DNA of 22,378 bases from contig JAZKIX010000245.1 in the NCBI GenBank assembly GCA_040384645.1, positions 1-22,378 of the forward strand, in the 5' to 3' direction. The translations under genes and the position numbers were made by a program. Of this stretch, positions 1 through 6,999 are shown one piece after another. This DNA comes from JAZKIX01 sp040384645 (GTDB lineage Bacteria; Pseudomonadota; Gammaproteobacteria; Burkholderiales; Burkholderiaceae_D). Each line of letters begins with the position of its first letter. Positions within the stretch are counted from its first letter, which is position 1. The notes beneath the pieces are model-generated. The model was not told the DNA's origin, searched no databases, and worked only from the letters and a program-made list of their open reading frames with translations.

Positions 1-54
1 GGGTTGAGTGCGTTTTCGGGGGTAGCCAAGGATGCGGCGGTCGCTGCGAAATAA
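1..54 (+). CDS. C-terminal end of an unidentified protein (partial)
   Basis: Frame 1 is open from the first base and reads GLSAFSGVAKDAAVAAK, then TAA at 52-54. The Ala/Lys-rich tail and the hairpin that follows suggest the real end of a gene that begins outside the window. Seventeen residues are too few to name a family. It could also be a chance open frame. Confidence 0.35.
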   Translation, partial: GLSAFSGVAKDAAVAAK

Positions 55-71
55 GTGGCCAAATTAACAGA

Positions 72-126
72 CAATGCGTTTCGCTACAAATGCCTAAAGT
101 GTTAAGGCATTTCGTGCGACGCATTG
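72..126 (+). terminator. Nested hairpin after the first partial gene
   Basis: Two inverted repeats are nested. The outer arms are CAATGCGT (72-79) and ACGCATTG (119-126); the inner arms are AAATGCCT (88-95) and AGGCATTT (105-112) around a 9-nt loop. There is no clear T-run, so it may be a weak terminator or an mRNA structure. It overlaps the TTG codon at 124, which argues against that codon as the start of the next gene. Confidence 0.4.
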
Positions 127-180
127 CTTCTGTCCAGCCGGGCGTCGCTTCAGAATGTAAATGAAATTTTATTGGACGCT

Positions 181-576
181 ATGGAAAATTCGGAATTTGA
201 ATCGCAATCCCAAAAAAATATGATCCGGCTTTGCCCAACTCGACTCGGGTACCGTGCAGCGGGGCTTTATATTGGTTATACGCTGTCTTTTATACTTAAA
301 GAGCTGTCGGGTGTGCGCAATTGCCCTCCTACGCCGGATCATTACTGGCCACTCAATATTTTGCTAGCTATGAATTCGGCCGGATGCCTGTTAATTGTCT
401 GGATAGTCATGGCATGGATTGAAAAAAAAATATGGCCATTCATATCAACCGGAACAATCAAAGCAATGGTCTATAAAGAAATAGAGCGATCAATAGTGTT
501 ACTCATCTGTGCTGGTTTAACTATTTGGCCATTCTTACCCAGTTTTAATGCGAACAATCTATTCTGTGTGCGGTAA
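181..576 (+). CDS. Small hypothetical membrane protein, 131 aa
   Basis: I do not recognise this protein. The frame opens at TTG 124, but that codon sits in a hairpin, so ATG 181 (MENSEFESQ...) is the better start; the ribosome site is weak in either case. Three hydrophobic stretches are visible: around LYIGYTLSFIL, around NILLAMNSAGCLLIVWIVMA, and around IVLLICAGLTIWPFLP near the C-terminus. A basic loop with Lys-Lys-Lys-type residues follows the second. It is more AT-rich than the genes to its right. It is followed 62 bp later by another small gene on the same strand. It could be a membrane partner or immunity-type protein, but nothing in the sequence proves a role. Confidence 0.55.
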   Translation: MENSEFESQSQKNMIRLCPTRLGYRAAGLYIGYTLSFILKELSGVRNCPPTPDHYWPLNILLAMNSAGCLLIVWIVMAWIEKKIWPFISTGTIKAMVYKEIERSIVLLICAGLTIWPFLPSFNANNLFCVR

Positions 577-638
577 TGAAATTTAAAGTGCAGTAGCTTG
601 GGCAGGGTCGCCGAGGCTTACCTACTCAACAATAGTCC

Positions 639-980
639 ATGAACGATGCTCTCCAATATCCGCAGATCGAAGCAATGAAATCTGTTTTAACAAAGTTAGG
701 CATAGATCCGTCATCACGATATGACAACAAAGATCAAGACTTTGAGTACTCCACCTGCAAGCCAGCCGAGCTAGAGCGATACATTGAGCTATACGTACGC
801 GAAGATACTTCCGCATTTGAAAAACGTGTTCTCGGTTGTTACTTTCTTGCTTGCTTAAATCACTATATTCAAGAGAACGATGGCGAACATCCGGCTCAAC
901 AAATTGCGTTCAATTTATTAAACAAAGATATTCAAATACATCAAACTGAACTGGAGTATTGGGCGAGCAAATTCAAATGA
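639..980 (+). CDS. Hypothetical soluble protein, 113 aa
   Basis: I do not recognise a family. The protein is acidic and predicted helical, with no signal peptide or membrane segment. The C-terminal half (CYFLACLNHYIQENDGEHP... to LEYWASKFK) has the compact Trp/Tyr-rich look of small immunity-like or DUF proteins, which is an impression and not evidence. ATG 639 has no obvious ribosome site; ATG 675 is a possible internal start. AT-rich composition is shared with the preceding small membrane gene, so the two may have arrived together. Confidence 0.5.
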   Translation: MNDALQYPQIEAMKSVLTKLGIDPSSRYDNKDQDFEYSTCKPAELERYIELYVREDTSAFEKRVLGCYFLACLNHYIQENDGEHPAQQIAFNLLNKDIQIHQTELEYWASKFK

Positions 981-1067
981 ACTATTGCCCAACGTACTTC
1001 CAACTCGATCTACCGTGTTACCTTCCAAAATAAATGATCGTCGACCAAACTTCCATAGGAGCTGGCA

Positions 1068-1421
1068 ATGTCAGTCACCCGCAATCCAACAGCATCGGTT
1101 CAAGCCAATGGCAAGCAACTGGTCCGGCTTTCAAAACTTGAAATCGACCCGGCCCAGCTAGAAAATTATAAATCCGCCTTGAACGAAGAAATCGAAGATT
1201 CCATGCGACTAGAGACTGGCGTACTGACCTTGTATGCCGTGTTTGAAAAAATCAAACCGCACCATCTGACCATTCTGGAAATTTATGCGACGCATGACGC
1301 CTATGCAGCGCATATCAAGACCGCTCATTTCTTGAAATACAAGACCGCCACACTAGAAATGGTCAAGAAACTTGAACTGATTGACGTCGATCCACTGATA
1401 CCCGATTTAAAAATCAAGTAA
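1068..1421 (+). CDS. Antibiotic biosynthesis monooxygenase (ABM) domain protein, 117 aa
   Basis: The protein has the ABM/YgiN pattern: a first strand (QLVRLSKLEIDP), a helix (LENYKSALNEEI), then ETGVLTLYAVFEKIKPHHLTILEIYA and the closing AAHIKTAHFLKYKTAT helix with its conserved His. Proteins of this ferredoxin-like fold are usually cytosolic dimers acting as quinol monooxygenases or in stress handling without bound cofactor. The start is set by AGGAG at 1057-1061, six bases before ATG 1068. Length is normal for the family. It stands alone, with a 3' hairpin at 1581-1608 shared with the convergent gene. The substrate is unknown. Confidence 0.8.
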   Translation: MSVTRNPTASVQANGKQLVRLSKLEIDPAQLENYKSALNEEIEDSMRLETGVLTLYAVFEKIKPHHLTILEIYATHDAYAAHIKTAHFLKYKTATLEMVKKLELIDVDPLIPDLKIK

Positions 1422-1580
1422 TGGAGCGCTTGGACTAGCCGTTCATCCTGCTCCTACTTCATGCGTCAATGGTGCTGTGCATCTGAAACAAATAACAGCG
1501 TGAATCTTACACGTCTGGCATCAGATATTAGGGGGTATATGCCAAAACCATGCCTAATCCGCACGTTTTCATTGGCTATT

Positions 1581-1608
1581 TTTAAATACTGCCGCCAGTA
1601 TATTTAAA
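1581..1608. terminator. Inverted repeat between convergent genes
   Basis: TTTAAATACTG (1581-1591) faces CAGTATATTTAAA (1596-1608), an 11-bp stem with a two-base bulge and a 4-nt loop. It lies just downstream of both the ABM gene (+) and the binding-protein gene (-, stop at 1615), so it may end both transcripts. No long T-run is present. Confidence 0.45.
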
Positions 1609-1614
1609 ACGATA

Positions 1615-2994
1615 TCAAGGGTTTTCAAGCGCTGGCGCAGTCCATTTGCCGCCAGGCGCGAGCCGGTTTAAGGCAGCCTCCAATTCCACCAATGCAATAT
1701 CTGCCGACTTTTTGCCGCTTAGTACCTCGTGCGTGGCGCTCCAGAACAAGGCGCTGACCTGGTCATATTTGCCGCCGGTGACGGTCGAAGGGCGGCGCAC
1801 GGCGGTGGCGAAACTGTCGTATAGCTCGGCCATGAAGGGATTGGCCTTGACCAGTGCCGGGTCGGAATAGAGCGACATGATGGTGGGATTGACCGAGGAG
1901 CGGATCGCGCGCGGGCCTTGCACTTCGGCGCTGGTGAGGTAGTTGACCAGGTCGGCGGCCAACGCCTGATTTTTGGAATATTTGGAGACTGCCAATTGCC
2001 AGCCGCCGAGCGCGCCGGTGCTGCGTCCCGCTGCGCTACCGGTGGGCAATGCCATGACGCCGACCTTGCCGCGCACCATGCTGTCGGCGCGTTGCGAGCC
2101 GGCCCACACCACCGGCCAGTGGCGCACGAAGACGGCGTTGCCGGACTGGAAAACGCCACGGCTTTCTTCTTCGCCGTAGTTGAGTACGGCCTTGGGGCTG
2201 ATGCTGCCGATCCAGCTGGCAGCGGTCTTGAGTGCTTCAATCGCATGCGGGTTGTTGATGGTGACTTTGCCGTTTTCATCGATCAAGGTGCCGCCGCAGT
2301 AACTGCCGAGCCATTCCATCGCATTGCAGGTCAGGCCTTCGTAGGCACGGCCTTGCCAGACGTAGCCCCACATTTTCAGATTGCCGGCGGCGCGTTCGGC
2401 ATCTTGGGTTTTCTTGGCGGTGACGGCCAGTTCTTTCCAGGTTTTAGGTAAGCCAAAACCATATTTTTTGAGCAAGTCCTTACGGTAAAACATGATGCCG
2501 GTATCGCTATACCAGGGCAGCGCGATCAACCTGTTATTGACCGTATTATTGGCCAACATATCGGGAAAGAATTGTTTCTCGACGCTTTTCGAATAGGGTC
2601 GCAGGTCGATGAAATAATTGGCCATCAGGCCCGGCCAGATCACGTCAATTTCAAAGATATCGATCTTGTCGGAAGCGCTCCTGAGCAAGCCAAGGTAGAA
2701 AGCCAGCCGCTCGTTGGAATCGTTGGGTGCATTGACGACATGCACTTCGTTATTGGTTTTGCGGGCCCAATCCTCGGCCACGCTGCGGCAGATTTCCGGG
2801 TGGGAATGGACGCTATCGCAAGACAAATTGATGGTGGCGGCATGGCTGGCGCCGCAGAGTGCCAGTGTAATCAGGCCAACGATCAGCGACACCTTGCCGA
2901 GTTTGGCGGCGAGCATTGAAAACAATGACAGCAGCTGGCTGGCAAGCTTATGTTGGCATGACTGTGTGGCGTGCATGGTGGTCATCAAGTCCAT
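1615..2994 (-). CDS. Extracellular sugar-type solute-binding protein (ABC family 1)
   Basis: This is a periplasmic binding protein of the maltose/trehalose class, about 459 aa. A long N-region is followed by a hydrophobic core (KVSLIVGLITLALCGASHA) and a probable cleavage before ATINLS. The mature part shows the family landmarks: DIFEIDVIWPG, then LPWYSDTGIMFYRKDLL, PKTWKEL, WQGRAYEGLTCN, and the later GALGGWQLAVSKYSKN. The frame opens at TTG 2997; ATG 2994 is preferred, and ATG 2916 is possible because the pre-sequence is unusually long. It starts about 50 bp after the histidine kinase stop and is probably in the same operon. No permease or ATPase gene is adjacent, so it either serves a remote transporter or feeds the sensor kinase. 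The ligand is unknown. Confidence 0.85.
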   Translation of the reverse strand: MDLMTTMHATQSCQHKLASQLLSLFSMLAAKLGKVSLIVGLITLALCGASHAATINLSCDSVHSHPEICRSVAEDWARKTNNEVHVVNAPNDSNERLAFYLGLLRSASDKIDIFEIDVIWPGLMANYFIDLRPYSKSVEKQFFPDMLANNTVNNRLIALPWYSDTGIMFYRKDLLKKYGFGLPKTWKELAVTAKKTQDAERAAGNLKMWGYVWQGRAYEGLTCNAMEWLGSYCGGTLIDENGKVTINNPHAIEALKTAASWIGSISPKAVLNYGEEESRGVFQSGNAVFVRHWPVVWAGSQRADSMVRGKVGVMALPTGSAAGRSTGALGGWQLAVSKYSKNQALAADLVNYLTSAEVQGPRAIRSSVNPTIMSLYSDPALVKANPFMAELYDSFATAVRRPSTVTGGKYDQVSALFWSATHEVLSGKKSADIALVELEAALNRLAPGGKWTAPALENP

Positions 2995-3047
2995 CAAAAT
3001 TGGTTCAGCTTAGTGATTTAGATTCAACATGGCTTGTAAAGACTGAC

Positions 3048-5669
3048 CTACTCAAGCAAAGCCAGCAGCGCTTTTTGTGAATACGGCTTTTGCAAAAAGG
3101 GATGCGCCGGCGGCCAATCGGCTCGTTCGGCATGGGTTTCCATCGGCAAGCCGGAGGTCAGCACCACTCTTTGCTGCGGCCACTTGGCGGCGATTTTATG
3201 AAATAGCACTATGCCGTCGCCACCGCTACCGAGCATGATGTCGGAGATTACCAGATCGACCGTGCCCTGCGTCTCCAGTGATACCAGCGCCTCGGCTTCG
3301 CTGGCAACGGCGCGCACGGTTACTTGTAAATCGGCCAGCATCGCAACCGCCGTGGCGCGCACGATGTCGTCGTCCTCCACCAGTAAGACGCTCAAAACCC
3401 AGCGCTGCGGCGAATAGGGGCGCGCCGATTCGGCATGCGCCGACACCGCGTCGCAGGACGGCAGCCAAATTTCGACCGTGGCGCCCTGGCCGTCCTGGCT
3501 TTCGATGCGCAGGCTGCCGTTGCTGGCGCGCACGAAGGTATCGACAATCGACAGCCCGAGTCCGGTGCCTTGTCCGGGCGTCTTGGTAGTGAAGAACGGC
3601 TCGACGATTTTCTCTCTGATACCGGCGGGAATGCCGTGTCCGGTATCGGCAACGCGGATCACGACGGCAGCGCCGGCCGGTGCGATATGGGCGCTGGCGG
3701 CGACCAGTTCGACCGAGATCGACAGACTGCCGCCGCGTGGCATCGCTGCCGCGCTATTGAGGGCGATATTGAGGATGCCGTTTTCTAGCTGGCCGCGATC
3801 AGCCAGGACGCACAGGCTTTCATCGATGGCTGCGAGGCGCACATCGATCAGGGCGCCGACGCTATATTCGATCAAGTCGCGCATTTGTTCCAGCGTGTCG
3901 CACACCGGCACCGCTTCCAGCGCCAGCGGTTGGCGCCGGGCGAATGCCAGCAGGCGGCGACTGAGGCCAGCCGCCGATTCGGCCGCCCGAAAGGCGCGCT
4001 GTGCCAGTTCGGCATGTTCTTTGCTGGCGGCCAGGCGCGGTTTGAGCAGTTCCAGATTGCCCAGTATCGCGGTCAAAAAATTATTAAAATCGTGTGCCAC
4101 GCCGCCGGTCAATTGCCCCAGCACTTCCATCCGCTGTGCCTGCCGCAATTGCGCCTCGACCGCGAGTCTTGCCGTCAGGTCACGGCAGACCGTGACCCAG
4201 CCGCCGTCGGGCATGGGATGACTGCGAAATTCCAACACTTGTCCGTTGGGTAAATGCAATTCAGCCGAGGGCGCGATGCGCACCGGCTCGGTCGCCGGCC
4301 GTGCCACGGTGCCGCCGGTGATGGCACGCCAGACCGCGCCTTCGGGCAAGGCGGCGTGCATTTCTTTAAACTTCAAGCCGCTCTTGAGTGAGTCGGACAA
4401 AAACGGAAAAAGCTGGGCGAATTTTTGATTCCAGACCACCAGTTTTCCATCGGCGTCGTACACCGACAAACCATCGTTCATGCTTTGGAATATGGTTTGC
4501 ATCAAGCGGCCTTGGGTTTCCAACCCCAGTGCCAAGCGTTCTTTTTCAAACAAGGTGGCGCGAAAGACCTGGAACGCACGCGCCAGATCGCCGATTTCAT
4601 CCGGTCTGGCGGTGGCCGCAATCGGATGCGCGGTATCGCCGGAAGCAAGGCGGGTCAGCTCGCGCGTCATCATCTGCAATTGCTTCAATACCTTCTGGCC
4701 GTACAGGGCGCCGACCAGCGCCGTCAACACTGCAATCGCGCCAAGAATTGTGAGACCAGACTCGCTCGATTTGACGGTCTGATGCACGGAGTTGCGGCGC
4801 TCGGTGGCGACCCGGCGCAACTCGGCGACGTAATTGCTGGCGCGTGCGCCAAGCTGGTCGGCATGGCTGCGCGTCAATTGCAAGACACTAGTGATACTGC
4901 GCTCGGTACGCAAAAGATTGCGCCGGATCTGGAACACGCCATTTGGGCCATCGGACAAGTTGCGCAATATGGTGGCGATCACTGGCAGACGCTGGATTTC
5001 GTTACGACTGACGGCACTGGCCCATAAGGCTTCGGCATCGGCTTCGGCGCTGCCCAACACGGCATCCTGATCGGCCAGACCGGCGGCGATCTGGGTTGCC
5101 CATATCGCTTGCAAAGATGCGCCATGCAAGGCGACCGTCTGGCGCTGTTGGAACAACATATCGCCGACCTGGTCGAGCTGGTTCAACTGGGTGCGCAGCA
5201 GCGCTTGCAACTTGCGGCGCTCATTCGACAAGCTAAGTAAATGGGTCAGTTCAAGATCGATCCCGTCAAGTAGCACAGCCGCGTTCAAACGGACTTCGGT
5301 TTGCTGGGAAGAATCGACCGAGAGACGCCGGATTTCACCAAGCAGGGTGCGTAAGACGGCGCTTTCATTATCGAGCGGCGAGGTCGAATCGGCATCGGCC
5401 ACACTAGGCGCAATCGCGGCCAGTTGCGCGACTTTTTCTGCCAATTCCAGCACGCGGGCGATTTCGGGCAAGACGCTGGCATCGAACTCGTCGAGCGCAC
5501 GCTGATTGTTGCGCATCCCGGCAATACCGACCAAGGCCAGCATGGCGGTAAGCAAGAACAGGAGTAAAAAAACGGCAAACATGCGCGCCTGGATACCGGG
5601 ACGACGAGCCGCCGCAGAGGATGCCCTAACTGGCGTGACAGGCGCTTCAGACAGGATCGGTTCAGCCAC
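3048..5669 (-). CDS. Hybrid sensor histidine kinase with C-terminal receiver
   Basis: Numbering is from the GTG at 5669 (873 aa). An N-terminal membrane helix (about 29-52) is followed by a long, mostly helical periplasmic region and a second helix (about 305-324). Then come a HAMP-like linker (RPDEIGDLARAFQVF), a PAS domain (SMNDGLSVYDADGKLVVWN), an HDFNN-type phosphoacceptor box with His at about 526, N box (LNIALNSAAAMP), G1 (DTGHGIP) and G2 (GQGTGLGLS). A receiver (about 761-873) follows, with acidic VEDDD, acceptor Asp near 810 (VISDIML) and Lys near 861 (QKPY). The layout resembles TorS-like sensors. The frame opens at TTG 5687; GTG 5669 is chosen because it overlaps the regulator stop by 8 bp, which suggests translational coupling. 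It probably signals through the upstream regulator. Confidence 0.9.
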   Translation of the reverse strand: MAEPILSEAPVTPVRASSAAARRPGIQARMFAVFLLLFLLTAMLALVGIAGMRNNQRALDEFDASVLPEIARVLELAEKVAQLAAIAPSVADADSTSPLDNESAVLRTLLGEIRRLSVDSSQQTEVRLNAAVLLDGIDLELTHLLSLSNERRKLQALLRTQLNQLDQVGDMLFQQRQTVALHGASLQAIWATQIAAGLADQDAVLGSAEADAEALWASAVSRNEIQRLPVIATILRNLSDGPNGVFQIRRNLLRTERSITSVLQLTRSHADQLGARASNYVAELRRVATERRNSVHQTVKSSESGLTILGAIAVLTALVGALYGQKVLKQLQMMTRELTRLASGDTAHPIAATARPDEIGDLARAFQVFRATLFEKERLALGLETQGRLMQTIFQSMNDGLSVYDADGKLVVWNQKFAQLFPFLSDSLKSGLKFKEMHAALPEGAVWRAITGGTVARPATEPVRIAPSAELHLPNGQVLEFRSHPMPDGGWVTVCRDLTARLAVEAQLRQAQRMEVLGQLTGGVAHDFNNFLTAILGNLELLKPRLAASKEHAELAQRAFRAAESAAGLSRRLLAFARRQPLALEAVPVCDTLEQMRDLIEYSVGALIDVRLAAIDESLCVLADRGQLENGILNIALNSAAAMPRGGSLSISVELVAASAHIAPAGAAVVIRVADTGHGIPAGIREKIVEPFFTTKTPGQGTGLGLSIVDTFVRASNGSLRIESQDGQGATVEIWLPSCDAVSAHAESARPYSPQRWVLSVLLVEDDDIVRATAVAMLADLQVTVRAVASEAEALVSLETQGTVDLVISDIMLGSGGDGIVLFHKIAAKWPQQRVVLTSGLPMETHAERADWPPAHPFLQKPYSQKALLALLE

Positions 5670-6390
5670 GCACCACCGCCACGCCAAACAGATATCCCAT
5701 GCCGCGTTCGGTGCGTATATAAATGGGCTGGCGTGGATTGGGTTCGATTTTCCGGCGCAGTCGCAAGATCAGTACGTCAACGCTACGGTCATAGGTTTCG
5801 ACTTCATTACCGCGAAATTGCGCCAGCAATTCATCGCGCGACCAGACCCGGTTGGCATGCCGCACGAAAGCGGCCAGCAGCGCGAATTCACCCCGCGTCA
5901 GCTCGCAGATGGCGCCGTTATTGCGCGACAAACTGCGTGCGCTCATGTTTAAGATCCAGTCGTCGAACAGGTAGCGCTCTTGCGGTGCAACGTCCTGGCG
6001 CGCTGTCGGCTGCGACAATTCGGTATACCGGCGCAAGGTGGCACGCACCCGCGCCAACAATTCACGTCCTGAAAATGGCTTGGTCAGATAGTCGTCGGCT
6101 GCCATTTCCAGACCCAGAATGCGGTCGGTTTCGTCGCCTTTGCCGGTCATCATGATGATGGGCACGGTCGAGGTTTTGCGTAATTCGCGCGCCAGCAAAA
6201 GACCGTCTTCTTCATGCAAGCGCAAATCCATGATGACCAGCGAATGCGGCTGCGCGCCTAAAGCCGCACGCATTGCCGCACCATTGCCGACGGCGCTATA
6301 GTCAAGGCCGCCATCTTTAAGAACGCTGCCAATCCAGGCCAATACTTCAGGCTCATCATCCAGAATCAATATGCGATGCTTTGGGTCCAC
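5662..6390 (-). CDS. OmpR-family DNA-binding response regulator
   Basis: The protein has a receiver domain (HRILILDDEPEVLAW, acceptor Asp near residue 55 in VIMDLRL, Lys near 104 in YLTKPFS) and a C-terminal winged helix (LTRGEFALLAAFVRHANRVWSRDELL ... DRSVDVLILRLRRKIE ... IRTERGMGYLF). The open frame extends to 6504, but GTG 6390 is the likely start: AAGGA lies 9 bases upstream and the receiver begins at once (242 aa). It is the first gene of the regulator-kinase-binding protein operon. Its target is unknown; the binding-protein gene in the same operon is a natural candidate. Confidence 0.9.
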   Translation of the reverse strand: MDPKHRILILDDEPEVLAWIGSVLKDGGLDYSAVGNGAAMRAALGAQPHSLVIMDLRLHEEDGLLLARELRKTSTVPIIMMTGKGDETDRILGLEMAADDYLTKPFSGRELLARVRATLRRYTELSQPTARQDVAPQERYLFDDWILNMSARSLSRNNGAICELTRGEFALLAAFVRHANRVWSRDELLAQFRGNEVETYDRSVDVLILRLRRKIEPNPRQPIYIRTERGMGYLFGVAVVRG

Positions 6391-6615
6391 TGAAAACGAT
6401 CCTTGATTGACTCGAATTTGGCTCGATATTGATTCGACCAATACCAAAAAATTGGCTGAGGCGCCGCGTTTATAGCCCGCGTCCTCGTCCTCACTTGCAA
6501 GCATGGCGCCGCAAGCGAATCGCTCGAAGTATCTGTGCTGACGCCAGGTGGGTCAAGCAATATTTAAGCGCTACGCGCCGTGGAATTTAGTGGCCACTTA
6601 TCGTTGGCACCAGCA

Positions 6616-6790
6616 TCAATGCAAGCCATCGCCACCTTGCTCGTCCATCGTCTTCCCGGCCATGAATGAGGCTTAGTCCGAAGACAGGAACAATGCCGCA
6701 TTAGCGACATCTACAGTCGTGCGCTCGCGTCTTGGCCGCATCATGCCGACCCCATATCGCAAAGAAATAGGGAGCGTACCGGCACAGGCG
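6616..6790 (-). pseudogene. Decayed C-terminal fragment of a short-chain dehydrogenase
   Basis: On the minus strand the translation runs LRYGVGMMRPRRERTTVDVA and on through NAALFLSSD, stop, ASFMAGKTMDEQGGD. This matches the C-terminal SDR landmark (DVANAALFLASDEASF.TG....DGG). The in-frame TAA at 6673-6675 stands where a Glu (GAA) codon is usual, so one base change accounts for it. No N-terminal NAD-binding or YxxxK part is found between here and the Fur-box promoter at 6813, so this is a remnant. The left end ends at TGA 6616-6618; the right boundary is approximate. Confidence 0.6.
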
Positions 6791-6812
6791 ACCTGGCAAT
6801 CACAACAAGTCG

Positions 6813-6841
6813 TTGCAATGCGAATCATTCTCATTTATAAT
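6813..6841 (+). promoter_or_regulatory. Sigma-70-like promoter of the iron-uptake operon
   Basis: TTGCAA (6813-6818) and TATAAT (6836-6841) are separated by 17 bp. The -10 box is perfect and the -35 is partial. The promoter lies about 160 bp before the TonB receptor start and contains the Fur box between its two elements. Confidence 0.6.
6817..6835 (+). promoter_or_regulatory. Fur box
   Basis: AATGCGAATCATTCTCATT is a 19-bp palindrome with one arm mismatch and is close to the classic ATGAGAATnATTCTCAT Fur core. It fills the spacer between the -35 and -10 elements, so iron-loaded Fur would block RNA polymerase. This agrees with the siderophore receptor downstream. Confidence 0.7.
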
Positions 6842-6999
6842 AATCGATTGCCTGCTTCCCCTAGCTCACCCTACAGATCGGTTTGAGCGGGTCAAGCGCA
6901 GCTTCATCTTGGCCAGCCAAACGGTTTTTTTATCCGATCAGCCAACCAATAATTTTTTGTCACAAAAAACCTACCCTCCCAGATCGATTAAGGATTGCA

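Noticed and set aside
1918..2451. 177-codon open frame opposite the binding-protein gene
   Set aside because: It mirrors codon bias of the real gene on the other strand and has no ribosome site or recognisable domain.
3478..4221. Long open frame (247 codons) opposite the histidine kinase, with several others at 3048-5687
   Set aside because: They are antisense shadows of a high-GC gene with clear kinase domains; their translations are Arg/Ser/Ala-rich and show no family.
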